DNA of 64,000 nt from Rhodovulum marinum (GCF_004343075.1 NZ_SLXP01000009.1:97790-161789); one strand, 5' to 3'. Shown: positions 47,458-57,505, numbered from the stretch's first letter. The notes: generated by a model from the letters alone, not told the origin. Numbers and translations are program-made.

Positions 47458-47507
47458 TATGCGCGCGTAAAAAATCATTTGACTCGCGCATTCATCCGAC
47501 CTTAGCT
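47458..47507 (+). promoter_or_regulatory. Operator and candidate promoter before smoE
   Basis: TATGCGCGCGTAAAAAA (47458-47474) is an inverted match to the site in the lacI/kinase gap. Just downstream is a promoter-like pair, TTGACT (47479-47484) and TTAGCT (47502-47507), with 17 bases between. The arrangement fits regulation of smoE by the adjacent LacI-type protein. Confidence 0.5.
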
Positions 47508-47546
47508 GCCCGGCAGATCATCCAGAACACGAGAGGGAGGAGTCGG

Positions 47547-48860
47547 ATGCGTCTTGGAAAGTCCCTGATTGCGGGAACCGCGATCGCTTTGGTCACAGGC
47601 GGAACCGCCGTGGCCGAGGAACTGACCATTGCAACGGTGAACAACTCGGACATGATCATCATGCAGAAGTTGTCGCCCCAATGGGAAGAGGCCACCGGCC
47701 ACAAGCTGAACTGGGTCGTGCTGGAAGAAAACGTCCTGCGCCAGCGCGTGACCACCGACATCGCCACCAAGGGCGGATCGTTCGACATCGTCACCATCGG
47801 CGCCTACGAGGCCCCGATCTGGGGCAAGCAGGGCTGGCTGAACGGCCTGGAGGACCTGGGCGACGCCTATGACTACGCGGACATCTTCGAACCCGTCCGC
47901 AACGGCCTGTCAGCCGACGGCACCCTGTACGCGGTGCCGTTCTATGCAGAAAGCTCGTTTACCTTCTACCGCACCGACCTGTTCGAAAAGGCGGGCCTGG
48001 AAAAGCCGACCGAGCAGATCACCTATGACCAGTTCGCGGATATGGTGGCCAAGCTGCACGATCCCGATAACGGAGTCTATGGCACCTGCCAGCGCGGCAA
48101 GGCCGGCTGGGGCGAGAACATGGCCTTTGTCGGTCCGATGGTGAATGCCTTCGGCGGGCGCTGGTTCGACATGGAATGGAACCCGACCATCGACAGCCCC
48201 GAATGGAAGGCGGCCATCACCTATTACGTCGACCTGATGAACAACTACGGCCCGCCGGGGGCATCCTCGAACGGCCATAACGAGAACCGGGCGTTGTTCG
48301 CCGACGGCAAGTGCGCAACCTGGGTCGATGCGACCTCGGCGGCGGGCTATATTTTCAATCCGAACGAAAGCTCGGTGGCGGACAAGACCGACTTCTTCCA
48401 GGCGCCCAAGCAGGTGACCGACAAGGGCACCGGCTGGTTCTGGGCCTGGGCGCTGGCGGTGCCGTCCTCTTCGACCAAGGTGGACGCGGCCAAAGAGTTC
48501 CTGGCCTGGGCGACGTCCAAGGAATACGTGACGTTGGTCGGCGAGACCGAGGGCTGGGTCGCCGCACCTCCGGGCACGCGCAAGTCGACCTATGAGAACA
48601 CTGCCTACATCGAGGCCGCGCCCTTCGCCAAGACGGTCGAAACCTCGATCCTTGCCGCCAACCCGGCCGACCCAACCAAGGACCCGGTGCCCTATACCGG
48701 CATCCAGTTCGTCGCGATCCCCGAGTTCCAGGGCATCGGCAACTATGTGGGCCAGCAGATCGCCGCGGCGCTCGCCGGTCAGCAGACAGTCGACCAGGCG
48801 CTGGCCAACAGCCAGAACTTCGCCGTGCGCGAGATGACGAAGGCCGGTTACATCAAGTAA
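47547..48860 (+). CDS. smoE: Polyol (sorbitol/mannitol) ABC binding protein
   Basis: A 437-residue family-1 sugar-binding protein with a signal peptide (MRLGKSLIAGTAIALVTGG). The block LNWVVLEENVLRQRVTTDIA and the Trp-rich ligand site (GWFWAWALAVPSSS) are those of SmoE/MtlE proteins. A strong GGGAGGAG site precedes the ATG at 47547. It heads an operon matching the Rhodobacter sphaeroides polyol order smoE-F-G-K-S-mtlK. The exact polyol taken up is not certain. Confidence 0.87.
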   Translation: MRLGKSLIAGTAIALVTGGTAVAEELTIATVNNSDMIIMQKLSPQWEEATGHKLNWVVLEENVLRQRVTTDIATKGGSFDIVTIGAYEAPIWGKQGWLNGLEDLGDAYDYADIFEPVRNGLSADGTLYAVPFYAESSFTFYRTDLFEKAGLEKPTEQITYDQFADMVAKLHDPDNGVYGTCQRGKAGWGENMAFVGPMVNAFGGRWFDMEWNPTIDSPEWKAAITYYVDLMNNYGPPGASSNGHNENRALFADGKCATWVDATSAAGYIFNPNESSVADKTDFFQAPKQVTDKGTGWFWAWALAVPSSSTKVDAAKEFLAWATSKEYVTLVGETEGWVAAPPGTRKSTYENTAYIEAAPFAKTVETSILAANPADPTKDPVPYTGIQFVAIPEFQGIGNYVGQQIAAALAGQQTVDQALANSQNFAVREMTKAGYIK

Positions 48861-48872
48861 CCGGGGAACGGG

Positions 48873-48902
48873 GCGGGCCGGCACCTGATCGCCGGCCCGC
48901 CG
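48873..48902. terminator. Stable hairpin between smoE and smoF
   Basis: A perfect 11-pair GC stem (GGCGGGCCGGC / GCCGGCCCGCC) with an eight-base loop lies 12 bases after the smoE stop. It is followed by CCCCCTTTCC, a weak T-tract. In binding-protein operons such hairpins usually cause partial termination or protect the upstream mRNA, giving more binding protein than permease. Confidence 0.65.
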
Positions 48903-48998
48903 CCCCCTTTCCGACCGGTCCGAAAGACTTGTCGCAAGGGCCCGAAACGCCGGGCTTTTGCGTCAATGCTGTCCCGAGCGCCTTCCCGGAGGACCCGC

Positions 48999-49871
48999 AT
49001 GGCCACCAAAGCCTCACGCGCTGCTGCCCGGTTGATGATCTCTCCCGCGGTCCTGCTGCTTCTGGGATGGATGATCGTTCCGCTCAGCATGACGGTCTAT
49101 TTCTCGTTCCTGCGCTACAACCTGCTCATGCCGGGCGACAACCCGTTCGTGGGCTGGGAAAACTACAAGTGGTTCGTGACCGACCCCAGCTTCAGCGCGG
49201 CCATGGTCAACACCCTTCTTCTGGTGGGGGGCGTCCTGCTGATAACGGTGATCGGCGGCATCCTGTTCGCCCTGCTGCTGGATCAGCCGATGTGGGGCCA
49301 AGGCGTGATCCGCATCATGGTCATCGCACCCTTCTTCGTGATGCCGACCGTGTCGGGACTGGTCTGGAAGAACATGTTCATGAATCCAGTGAACGGGATC
49401 TTCGGGCATCTCGCGCAGGCGATCGGCATGCAGCCCATCGACTTCTTCAGCCAGATCCCCTTGTTGTCGATCATCGGAATCGTCAGCTGGCAATGGCTGC
49501 CCTTCGCCACGCTGATCCTGCTGACGGCGCTGCAATCGCTGGACCAGGAACAGCTCGAGGCGGCCGAGATGGACGGGGCGGGTTGGCTCAGCCGGTTCTG
49601 GTTCATCATGCTGCCGCACCTGGCGCGCGCGATCACCGTGGTGATCCTGATCCAGACGATCTTCCTGTTGTCGATCTTCGCGGAAATCCTGGTCACCACC
49701 AATGGCGGACCGGGCACCGCGACCACCAACCTGACCTATCTGATCTACGTCTCGTCGCTTTTGCAATATGACGTGGGCATGGGCAGCGCGGGGGGCGTGA
49801 TCGCGATCATCCTGGCCAATATCGTGGCGATCTTCCTGATGCGGATGATCGGCAAGAACCTGGACGCTTAG
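48999..49871 (+). CDS. smoF: Polyol ABC transporter permease 1
   Basis: A 290-residue permease of the MalF type with about six membrane segments. The ATPase-coupling loop is EAAEMDGAGWLSRFWFIMLP, close to the EAA consensus. GGAGG lies seven bases before the ATG at 48999, which is preferred over 48966. It is ten bases upstream of smoG. Confidence 0.9.
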   Translation: MATKASRAAARLMISPAVLLLLGWMIVPLSMTVYFSFLRYNLLMPGDNPFVGWENYKWFVTDPSFSAAMVNTLLLVGGVLLITVIGGILFALLLDQPMWGQGVIRIMVIAPFFVMPTVSGLVWKNMFMNPVNGIFGHLAQAIGMQPIDFFSQIPLLSIIGIVSWQWLPFATLILLTALQSLDQEQLEAAEMDGAGWLSRFWFIMLPHLARAITVVILIQTIFLLSIFAEILVTTNGGPGTATTNLTYLIYVSSLLQYDVGMGSAGGVIAIILANIVAIFLMRMIGKNLDA

Positions 49872-49881
49872 GGAGGTAACG

Positions 49882-50712
49882 ATGGCACGTGCAGTCACCG
49901 CCTCGCGCAAGGCCCTGACCACGGCAATCGCCGGAGCGCTGGCCTTCCTGATGTTCTTCCCGATCCTCTGGATCGTGGTCCTGTCACTGAAAACCGAGGT
50001 CGACGCCATCCGCGCGCCCTGGCAGGTGCTGACCTCGGGCTGGACGTTCGAAAGCTATGGCGCGGTGCAGGAACGGTCGGATTACTTCAAGCATTTCTGG
50101 AACTCGGTGATCATCGCGTTTGGCTCGACATTGCTGGGCCTTGTGATCGCGGTTCCGGCGGCCTGGGCGATGGCCTTCGTGCCCGGCAAGCGGACCAAGG
50201 ACGTGCTGATGTGGATGCTGTCGACCAAGATGCTGCCGCCCGTCGGCGTGCTGGTGCCGATCTATCTGCTGTTCATCAATATCGGCCTGCTCGACACACG
50301 TTTCGGGTTGGTAATCGTGCTGATGCTGATCAACCTGCCGATCATCATCTGGATGCTTTACACCTATTTCCGCGAGATCCCGGGCGAGATCCTGGAGGCC
50401 GCGCGGATGGACGGGGCATCCCTGCGCGAAGAGGTGCTGTATGTCCTCACGCCGATGGCGATCCCGGGCATGGCGTCCACGGTTCTGTTGAACGTGATCC
50501 TCGCCTGGAACGAGGCGTTCTGGACACTGAACCTGACCGCGTCCAAGGCAGCACCGCTGACGGCCTTCATCGCCAGCTATTCCAGCCCCGAGGGGCTGTT
50601 CTACGCGAAACTCAGCGCGGCCAGCGTCATGGCCATCGCGCCGATCCTGATCATGGGGTGGTTCAGCCAGAAACAGCTGGTCCGCGGCCTGACCTTCGGT
50701 GCGGTGAAATAA
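49882..50712 (+). CDS. smoG: Polyol ABC transporter permease 2
   Basis: A 276-residue MalG-type permease with six membrane segments and the coupling motif [20 protein letters not shown]. The start has GGGAGG upstream. It pairs with SmoF in the membrane and is followed after ten bases by the ATPase gene. Confidence 0.9.
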   Translation: MARAVTASRKALTTAIAGALAFLMFFPILWIVVLSLKTEVDAIRAPWQVLTSGWTFESYGAVQERSDYFKHFWNSVIIAFGSTLLGLVIAVPAAWAMAFVPGKRTKDVLMWMLSTKMLPPVGVLVPIYLLFINIGLLDTRFGLVIVLMLINLPIIIWMLYTYFREIPGEILEAARMDGASLREEVLYVLTPMAIPGMASTVLLNVILAWNEAFWTLNLTASKAAPLTAFIASYSSPEGLFYAKLSAASVMAIAPILIMGWFSQKQLVRGLTFGAVK

Positions 50713-50722
50713 GGGGGGACAG

Positions 50723-51730
50723 ATGGGCCGGATCACGCTTGACAAGGTAAGGAAAAGCTTCGGGGCGATAGAGGTCATTCCGCCTCTGGACCTGACCATC
50801 GAGGACGGCGAGTTCGTCGTGTTCGTCGGCCCCTCGGGCTGTGGGAAATCCACGCTGCTGCGGCTGATCGCGGGGCTGGAGGATGTCTCGGGCGGGGAAA
50901 TCCGCATCGACGGGAAGGACGCCACCGACGTGCCACCGGCGAAACGCGGCCTTGCGATGGTGTTCCAGTCCTACGCGCTGTATCCGCACATGTCGGTGCG
51001 CAAGAACATCGCCTTCCCGCTGCGGATGGCAGGCATGGACAAGGCCGAGCAGGACCGCCGCGTCGACGACGCCGCCCGCGTGCTGAACCTGACCGACTAC
51101 CTGGATCGCCGCCCGGGCCAATTGTCGGGCGGACAGCGCCAACGCGTCGCCATCGGACGGGCCATCGTGCGCGAACCCGCGGCCTTCCTGTTCGACGAGC
51201 CACTATCGAACCTCGATGCGGCGCTGCGGGTCGGCATGCGGCTTGAGATCAGCGAACTGCACGAGCGGCTCAAGACCACGATGATCTACGTCACCCACGA
51301 CCAGGTCGAAGCGATGACCATGGCCGACAAGATCGTGGTGCTGAACGCCGGCCGGATAGAACAGGTGGGCAGCCCGCTGGAGCTGTATCGCCAACCCCGC
51401 AACCTGTTCGTCGCGGGGTTCATCGGCAGCCCGAAGATGAACCTGATAACCGGCCCCGAGGCCGAGAAGCGTGGCGCCCACACCATCGGCATTCGCCCCG
51501 AGCACATCAAGGTGTCCGATGACGACACCTGCATCTGGCGGGGCACGGTGGGCGTATCGGAACATCTCGGCTCGGACACGTTCTTTCATATCCACATGCC
51601 CAGCCGGGACGAGCCGCTCACCGTGCGCGCGGGCGGCGATGTCGACCTCTATCACGGCGACCACATCTGCCTGACCCCCGACGAGGCCCACATGCATCGC
51701 TTTGACGAAAAGGGAAACCGCATCGAATGA
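50723..51730 (+). CDS. smoK: Polyol ABC transporter ATPase
   Basis: A 335-residue sugar-type ATPase: Walker [10 protein letters not shown], signature LSGGQRQR, Walker [15 protein letters not shown], and a C-terminal MalK-like regulatory region with GIRPEHIKV. The stop overlaps the start of the dehydrogenase gene by four bases. Confidence 0.92.
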   Translation: MGRITLDKVRKSFGAIEVIPPLDLTIEDGEFVVFVGPSGCGKSTLLRLIAGLEDVSGGEIRIDGKDATDVPPAKRGLAMVFQSYALYPHMSVRKNIAFPLRMAGMDKAEQDRRVDDAARVLNLTDYLDRRPGQLSGGQRQRVAIGRAIVREPAAFLFDEPLSNLDAALRVGMRLEISELHERLKTTMIYVTHDQVEAMTMADKIVVLNAGRIEQVGSPLELYRQPRNLFVAGFIGSPKMNLITGPEAEKRGAHTIGIRPEHIKVSDDDTCIWRGTVGVSEHLGSDTFFHIHMPSRDEPLTVRAGGDVDLYHGDHICLTPDEAHMHRFDEKGNRIE

Positions 51731-52497
51731 CACGGCTTGAGGGTAAGGTGGCGCTGGTCACCGGCGGCGCGCGCGGTATCGGCCAGGCGATCTGCGCGGC
51801 CTATATACGCGAAGGGGCGAGAGTCGCGGTGGCGGACCTGCTGGAGGCAGACGCCAGGGACACCGCCGCCGCGCTGGGCGAGAACGCGATGGCCCTGGGC
51901 CTGGACGTGACCGACCGGGCCTCCATCGCCGCGGGGGTCAAGGCGGTCGAGGACGCATGGGGCGGGATCGACATTCTGGTGAACAACGCGGGCATCTTCA
52001 ACATGGCCCCGCTTGGGGAAATCACCCCCGAGGACTACCGCCGCCAATACGATGTGAACGTGGGCGGCACGATCTTCACTACCCAGGCCGTGGTGCCCGG
52101 GATGAGGCGTCGGGGCGGTGGCTGCATCATAAACTTCAGCTCGCAGGCCGGGCGCCGGGGCGAGCCCAATATCACCATTTATTGCTCGACCAAGGCCGCT
52201 GTGATCTCGGTCACGCAATCGCTGGCGCTGGAGCTGGCAAAGGACGGCATCCGCGTGAACGCCATCGCGCCGGGCGTGATCGACACGCCGATGTGGGAGG
52301 TCGTGGACGGGCTTTTCGCGAAATACGAGAACCGGCCCAAGGGCGAGAAAAAGCGCCTGGTGGGCGAGGCGGTGCCGCTCGGACACATGGGCAGCCCGGA
52401 GGAGATCGCCGACCCGGCGGTGTTCCTGGCGTCTGACGACGCGCGCTACATCACCGCGCAGACCCTGAACGTGGACGGCGGGAACTGGATGAGCTGA
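51727..52497 (+). CDS. smoS: Sorbitol (glucitol) dehydrogenase, SDR family
   Basis: A 256-residue short-chain dehydrogenase. NAD motif [12 protein letters not shown] at the N-terminus, NNAG at ~87-90, and catalytic Tyr152-x3-Lys156 within [12 protein letters not shown]. In R. sphaeroides SmoS oxidises D-glucitol to fructose and galactitol to tagatose. Its position between smoK and mtlK matches that operon exactly. The start overlaps smoK and its stop overlaps mtlK by one base. Confidence 0.88.
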   Translation: MTRLEGKVALVTGGARGIGQAICAAYIREGARVAVADLLEADARDTAAALGENAMALGLDVTDRASIAAGVKAVEDAWGGIDILVNNAGIFNMAPLGEITPEDYRRQYDVNVGGTIFTTQAVVPGMRRRGGGCIINFSSQAGRRGEPNITIYCSTKAAVISVTQSLALELAKDGIRVNAIAPGVIDTPMWEVVDGLFAKYENRPKGEKKRLVGEAVPLGHMGSPEEIADPAVFLASDDARYITAQTLNVDGGNWMS

Positions 52498-53972
52498 TGC
52501 GCCTTTCGAACGCCACATTGGGCGCGTTGCCCGACAGCATCAAGCGCCCGACCTATGACCGCTCGGCGCTGACGCCGGGCATCGTCCATATCGGGCTGGG
52601 CAATTTTCACCGGGCGCACCAGTCCTGGTATCTGCACCGGCTGATGGAACAGGGCCTTGCCCATGACTGGGCGATCCTGGGGGCCGGCGTCAGGCCATAT
52701 GACAAGACACAGCGCGAGAAACTGCTGGCGCAGGATTGCCTGACCACGCTGATCGAACTGGACCCGTCGGGGAAATCGGCCGAGGTGGTCGGCTCGATGA
52801 TCGGTTATGTCCCCATCGAGGACAGCAACGGGCCGCTGATCGCACAGATGGCCGACCCGGCAATCCGCATCGTCGCGCTGACCGTGACCGAGGGCGGCTA
52901 TTATATCGACCCGGTCACCAAGGGGTTCGACGCGACACACCCGGATATCCGCCACGACGCCGCGAACCCGGACAGCCCGCGCACCGCCTTCGGCGCCATG
53001 GTCGCGGCGCTGAAACTGCGCCGCGATCGGGGCGTCGGCCCGTTCACCGGGCAATCCTGCGACAACCTGCAGGGCAATGGCGCAATCCTGCGGCAGACGG
53101 TGGTCTCGCTCGCCCGGTTGTCTGACCCCGACCTTGCCGACTGGATCGACGCCAACTGCACCTTTCCCAATTCGATGGTCGACTGCATCGTGCCCGCAAC
53201 GGGGCCCAAGGAACTGGCGCTGGCGGCCGAATTCGGCATCGACGACCAGGTGCCCGTTACCCATGAGAATTTCCGCCAATGGGTGATCGAGGATGATTTT
53301 TGCGCCGGGCGGCCCGACTGGGACCGCGCCGGGGCCACCTTCTCGGACCGGGTGCATGATTACGAGACGATGAAGATCCGCATCCTGAACGCGGGGCACC
53401 AGGTCATCGCCAACCCCGGCGAGGTTCTTTCGGTCGAGACGATCTCGGGCTGCATGGCGCATCCGCGGATCGGCGCGCTGTTCGACAAGGTCGAGCGCGA
53501 AGAGATCGCGCCCCATGTCCACCCCGTGCCGGGCATGACGCCCGAGGCCTATGTCGACCTGATCCACAAACGGTTCTCGAACCCGGCGATCGTCGACACC
53601 ACCCGCCGCGTGGCCTTCGACGGGTCATCCCGGCACACCGGGTTCGTGTTGCCGATCCTGCGCGACGGGCTGGCCAAGGACACGCCGGTCGAGGGGCTGA
53701 CGCTGGTCGAGGCGATCTGGGCACGGATGTGCGAAGGCACCCGCGAGGACGGCACCGCCATCGCACCCAATGATCCGTTCTGGGACGAACTTTCGGTCGC
53801 GGCCAAGGCGGCCCGCGACCGCCCGCGGGCGTGGCTGGAACAATCGCAGCTTTACGGGGAGCTGAAGGATGCACCCCGCTTTGCCGCCGCCTTCGAGCGT
53901 TGGCTGACGATGATCTGGGCCGAGGGGCTGGAAACCACCCTGCGCACCTATCTGGGCCGTGCCCCCGGATGA
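52497..53972 (+). CDS. mtlK: Mannitol 2-dehydrogenase
   Basis: A 491-residue long-chain polyol dehydrogenase that oxidises mannitol (and often arabitol) to the 2-ketose with NAD. Family blocks: GIVHIGLGNFHRAHQSWYL, QGNGAILRQTVVSLAR and the catalytic region KIRILNAGHQVIANPGE with the Lys, Asn and His. The length is standard. It overlaps smoS by one base and the next gene by an ATGA. Confidence 0.92.
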   Translation: MRLSNATLGALPDSIKRPTYDRSALTPGIVHIGLGNFHRAHQSWYLHRLMEQGLAHDWAILGAGVRPYDKTQREKLLAQDCLTTLIELDPSGKSAEVVGSMIGYVPIEDSNGPLIAQMADPAIRIVALTVTEGGYYIDPVTKGFDATHPDIRHDAANPDSPRTAFGAMVAALKLRRDRGVGPFTGQSCDNLQGNGAILRQTVVSLARLSDPDLADWIDANCTFPNSMVDCIVPATGPKELALAAEFGIDDQVPVTHENFRQWVIEDDFCAGRPDWDRAGATFSDRVHDYETMKIRILNAGHQVIANPGEVLSVETISGCMAHPRIGALFDKVEREEIAPHVHPVPGMTPEAYVDLIHKRFSNPAIVDTTRRVAFDGSSRHTGFVLPILRDGLAKDTPVEGLTLVEAIWARMCEGTREDGTAIAPNDPFWDELSVAAKAARDRPRAWLEQSQLYGELKDAPRFAAAFERWLTMIWAEGLETTLRTYLGRAPG

Positions 53973-54964
53973 AGGCGATCCTCTACCCGGCACGTGGCCG
54001 GGTCGATCTGACCGAACTGCCCGACCCCCGCCCCAAAGCGGGCGAGGTCGTTATCGCAATGCGCGCAAGCGGCATCTGCCACACCGATATCGAGGTCCTG
54101 CATGGCAATTATGGCAGTTCCGCCTTTCCGCTGGTGCCGGGGCACGAATACGCGGGCGAGGTGGCCGAGGTCGGGCCGGGCGTCACCGGGTTTTCCGTAG
54201 GCGACCGCGTCGTGGTGGACCCCAATCTCGAATGCGGGCACTGCCGGGCCTGCCGCCGCGGCTGGGCGCATCTGTGCGAAAACCTGGGCGCCTACGGGGT
54301 CACCGTGAATGGCGGCTTTGCCCAGTTCAGCACGGTCCGGGCCGACCGTGTGCATGCCATCGGCGATCTGCCATTCCATGTCGCGGCCCTGGCCGAACCG
54401 ATGGGTTGCGTGCTGAACGGGGTCGCCGCGGCCCGCGGCGAAACGGCCGAAAGCGCTTTGATCTTCGGGGCGGGGCCGATCGGCCTGCTGATGGCGATCG
54501 CGCTGGCAACGCTGGGCGTCAGGGATATCTCTCTGGTCGACCCGGACGAAACGCGGCTGGCGCTGGCCGAAAGCTTCGGCTTTGCCCCCATCGCGGCAGG
54601 TGGTGCAGCACTGCGCGGTATGCGCCACGCCGTCGACCTGGCCGTCGATGCAACCGGCAATCCGGCGGTGGCCGCCACATTGACCGATCACGTCGCAAAT
54701 GGCGGCACGGGGCTGTTCTTCGGTGTCTGCCCATCCGTGGCACGGATCGAGATCGCTCCGTTCGAACTGTTCCGGCGGCAGATCACGCTGGCCGGCTCGC
54801 ATTCGCTGAACCACAACATCCCCGAAGCGCTGGCGGCGATCCGCGCCTATGGCCCCGGGATCGAACGGCTGATCTCACACCGCCTGCCGCTCGACGAGGT
54901 GGCCAAGGTTCTGGCCGGCGCGCGCCTGTCCGGCAGCCTCAAGATCCAGGCGGTCGAGGCATGA
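53969..54964 (+). CDS. Zinc-dependent alcohol/polyol dehydrogenase
   Basis: A 331-residue medium-chain dehydrogenase. Catalytic zinc ligands are seen in SGICHTDIE and PGHEYAGEV, and the structural-zinc loop is CGHCRACRRGWAHLC. The NAD domain has FGAGPIGLLMAIAL. As the last intact gene of the polyol operon it probably oxidises another sugar alcohol. The exact substrate cannot be told. The ATG overlaps the mtlK stop. Confidence 0.87.
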   Translation: MKAILYPARGRVDLTELPDPRPKAGEVVIAMRASGICHTDIEVLHGNYGSSAFPLVPGHEYAGEVAEVGPGVTGFSVGDRVVVDPNLECGHCRACRRGWAHLCENLGAYGVTVNGGFAQFSTVRADRVHAIGDLPFHVAALAEPMGCVLNGVAAARGETAESALIFGAGPIGLLMAIALATLGVRDISLVDPDETRLALAESFGFAPIAAGGAALRGMRHAVDLAVDATGNPAVAATLTDHVANGGTGLFFGVCPSVARIEIAPFELFRRQITLAGSHSLNHNIPEALAAIRAYGPGIERLISHRLPLDEVAKVLAGARLSGSLKIQAVEA

Positions 54965-54965
54965 G

Positions 54966-55170
54966 ATGACTCGCCGGGTACAAGTGGCGTTGGTGCCTTT
55001 GCGCGCGGTGCTTTGGGATATCGACGGCACGCTGGCCGACAGCAAACCGGTGCACGAACGCTTTTTCGCCAAGGCCTGATGCGCGCCGGACCCGGACCTG
55101 CCCGAGGATTTCCACGCCGCACTCGTGGGGCGGATGGACACGGAAAGCCATGCCTGGCTGGTGCGCCCGG
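54966..55170 (+). pseudogene. HAD-family phosphatase remnant
   Basis: Starting at an ATG two bases after the dehydrogenase gene, the frame reads through HAD motif I (VLWDIDGTLADSKPVHERFF) and then hits a TGA at 55077-55079. The same frame continues beyond it with family-like sequence (DFHAALVGRMDTESHAWLV) until about 55170 and is then lost where the next, opposite-strand gene begins. A stop in frame plus truncation marks it as broken. In other polyol operons an intact HAD phosphatase sits here. Confidence 0.65.
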
Positions 55171-55172
55171 GA

Positions 55173-56579
55173 TCAGGGCTTCGCCGGGTCGGCCCCGGGG
55201 CCCAGCAGGTTTCCGACGACCTTCCCCAGCTGCCATGACAGCGGCCCGTGCCGGCACTCGGGCTCGACATCATAAGCCTTGCAGAAGACTTCGATCGCCC
55301 GACGGGTACGCGGCCCGAAAAGACCGTCCACCGTGCCGGGGTCGAACCCGGCCTCGGCCAGGCGCGACTGAAGAGCCTGGATGTAAAGCGCCCGGTACTG
55401 GCGTAAATCCAGCAGGGCGGCGGTATAATCCTTGCCCTCCAGCGTTTCGAGGGTCGCGACGGCCTCGGCGCGCGCCGCCTGCCCCCAAAGCTGCGGCGCA
55501 GCCTTGAGAAGCTCATGGCGCACCAGCCGCGGGCGGTCCAGCAGGCCGCCATATGCCTCGACGATCTCGGCCTCACGGCGGGCGGCATCCGGCGACCGGA
55601 TTGCCAGCCGGTGCCAGTAATCGAACAGGCTGCGCGCCGCGGTCTCGTCGCCGCCCGCGGCAGCCTCGCGCGCGATCTCCAGTGCCGTCTTGCGCAGGCG
55701 TTCGGCCTTGCGCCTGGCGGCACCGGCCTGATCGGGCATTGTCACCGCGATGCGAACCATGCGCAGATCACCCTCGGCGACACCCTCGGCCGCAAGGTCC
55801 AGACCGGCATCGGGATCGGAGAGTGGACCGAATTTCCTGTACAGGTGGGCGGCGGCCAGGTCGCGGCGCGCCGTGGCTGCCGCCTCGGCCTCACCCTCCA
55901 TGGCGGTCTTGAAATAACCCAATGCCGCCGCCGGATCGGGCGCGGTACCCTCACCGTTCAGCAGCATCCGCGCCAGGTGCAGCGCCGACCAGAAATTGCC
56001 CGCCTCGGCCGACTTCCGGGTGGCGACGAAGGCACCTTCGGGGTCGACCGCGCCGCCTGCGCCGGTCTTGCGCATCTTGGCAAGGTCGGACCAAGCGGTG
56101 AAACCGGGCATAACAGAGGCCGCCTCGAACACCTCGCGCGCGTCGCGGGTGTTGTCAGGACCACCCACGCGCAGCAGGCCTCGGGCATAGCTGATGCCGG
56201 AAACGACATCGCCCGCCTCCCATCCCATGCGCAGGGCCGCCACGATTTCGGCCTCATCGGCCCCGGCCTGACGCAACAACCAGGTCAGGCGCTGGATCGA
56301 CGGGATATCGCCCGCGGCCGCTGCGGCGCCCAGGATTCCCATTGCGGCCTTCTGGTCCCCGCGCTTGTAGTAGTCACGCGAAAGGATGCCCGCGGCTTCC
56401 GCATTACCCGCATCTGCCAGTTCGCGAAGTTGGGACTCGGCGGCCTCGCGGGTCGCGGGTTCCTCGGAGAAAAGCCCCTTCTGCAAGGCAGCGATATCGG
56501 GCCGGTCCTGCCCCGCGACAGGCAACGCCAACCCAACGGCCAGCAGACAGAGGGACAGGACAAGGGGAAATCTGTGCAT
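55173..56579 (-). CDS. Sel1-like repeat protein with peptidoglycan-binding domain
   Basis: A 468-residue exported protein with a signal peptide (MHRFPLVLSLCLLAVGLALP). The central part has helical Sel1/TPR-like repeats (for example FWSALHLARMLLNGEGTAPD). The last ~70 residues contain a peptidoglycan-binding module (LQSRLAEAGFDPGTVDGLFG). It is likely a periplasmic cell-envelope protein. ATG 56579 fits the signal peptide. It stands alone and its 3' end abuts the HAD remnant. Confidence 0.72.
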   Translation of the reverse strand: MHRFPLVLSLCLLAVGLALPVAGQDRPDIAALQKGLFSEEPATREAAESQLRELADAGNAEAAGILSRDYYKRGDQKAAMGILGAAAAAGDIPSIQRLTWLLRQAGADEAEIVAALRMGWEAGDVVSGISYARGLLRVGGPDNTRDAREVFEAASVMPGFTAWSDLAKMRKTGAGGAVDPEGAFVATRKSAEAGNFWSALHLARMLLNGEGTAPDPAAALGYFKTAMEGEAEAAATARRDLAAAHLYRKFGPLSDPDAGLDLAAEGVAEGDLRMVRIAVTMPDQAGAARRKAERLRKTALEIAREAAAGGDETAARSLFDYWHRLAIRSPDAARREAEIVEAYGGLLDRPRLVRHELLKAAPQLWGQAARAEAVATLETLEGKDYTAALLDLRQYRALYIQALQSRLAEAGFDPGTVDGLFGPRTRRAIEVFCKAYDVEPECRHGPLSWQLGKVVGNLLGPGADPAKP

Positions 56580-57262
56580 GTCGGCTTCCGGCTCCCACCA
56601 CGTGTCCGATCGGTCCTGCATTCCCGACACCGATCGCGCGGCGGTGTTTCTAGACCGCGATCAAGGTATATCCAGCGATATCATCGATCCAGTCGAAACG
56701 TGATCCGGCGCGCGGCCTTCCCTTTTCCGGCGCGGCCCCGGCCCATAATCGCCCGGACTTTGCCGCTGTAAGACGCACGCAACAGCAGCGATGCCGCTCG
56801 GTCACCTTCGCCAGCGGAACTCCCACCCTTCTTCTCCGGGGCAAGAGGGAAGGCGGCGCACTATCCACGTTCTTACCGCGCCTGCGGCGTCGCGGCACGA
56901 GGAAGGTTCGGCCCCATGGCGGCCCGACGCCGTTTGCCGCTCTGCGCACCACGATCTGGGGGGCCGCCAGTTCGTTTACGACGCGGCGACGGGACAGCGC
57001 GTCATCCCGGACATCGTCACCGCCAAAGATGCCCTGATCAAGGACGCACTGCGCGCAGGCCTGAAATCACGCAACGTGCCGGGCGGTTTGATAACGGCCC
57101 TTCGGGCCCGCAACATTGCCGTCGAATGTCCCGCCTGATCCCGGCCCTTTTGATGGCTGGGCCCGACCTTAATGCGGTTTTGCCATGCGCGCATCCAGCG
57201 CGCGCACAAGAGATACCACGATTTCTTCCAGGATCTGGGCGGCCGACCGGCGCGATCTGCAA
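56580..57262. other. Gene-poor debris region
   Basis: No intact gene was recognised. A plus-strand frame at about 56930-57138 has a protein-like stretch (QFVYDAATGQRVIPDIVTAK) that I cannot assign. The region sits next to conjugation and transposase fragments and is probably decayed mobile DNA. Confidence 0.4.
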
Positions 57263-57505
57263 CTCGGCCCCGATGTGATGGGCGACGAGCCGCACGTTCC
57301 GCTCGCCATCGGCGAAGGACAACGTGGCCCCGGTATCGGAGAGCCCCTCGGACAGCCGGTCGATCCAGGGCCGCCCGTCGGGATTGAGCATGACCTCGAC
57401 GGTCATCGGGTCTTCCAGAAACCCGGCGATGTCGGGCCCGAGCGCCGTGCGCAGCATCCGCGCGCCGCGGGCCCTCGCCTCAGGTTTCTGTGCTGCCTCT
57501 GCCAT
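57263..57505 (-). pseudogene. trbB (conjugal transfer ATPase) 5' fragment
   Basis: The minus-strand frame starting at 57505 matches the N-terminus of TrbB, the secretion ATPase of P-type conjugation: RMLRTALGPDIAGFLEDP, then VEVMLNPDGRPWIDRLSEGL and VRLVAHHIGAE. The match stops after ~81 residues and the rest of the ~320-residue protein, including Walker A, is absent. The frame then runs on as non-homologous sequence. It marks a former integrative or conjugative element. Confidence 0.72.

Noticed and set aside
56791..57138. 115-codon plus-strand frame in the debris region
   Set aside because: Its second half looks protein-like, but I cannot assign it and it lies between pseudogenes; kept only as a remark.
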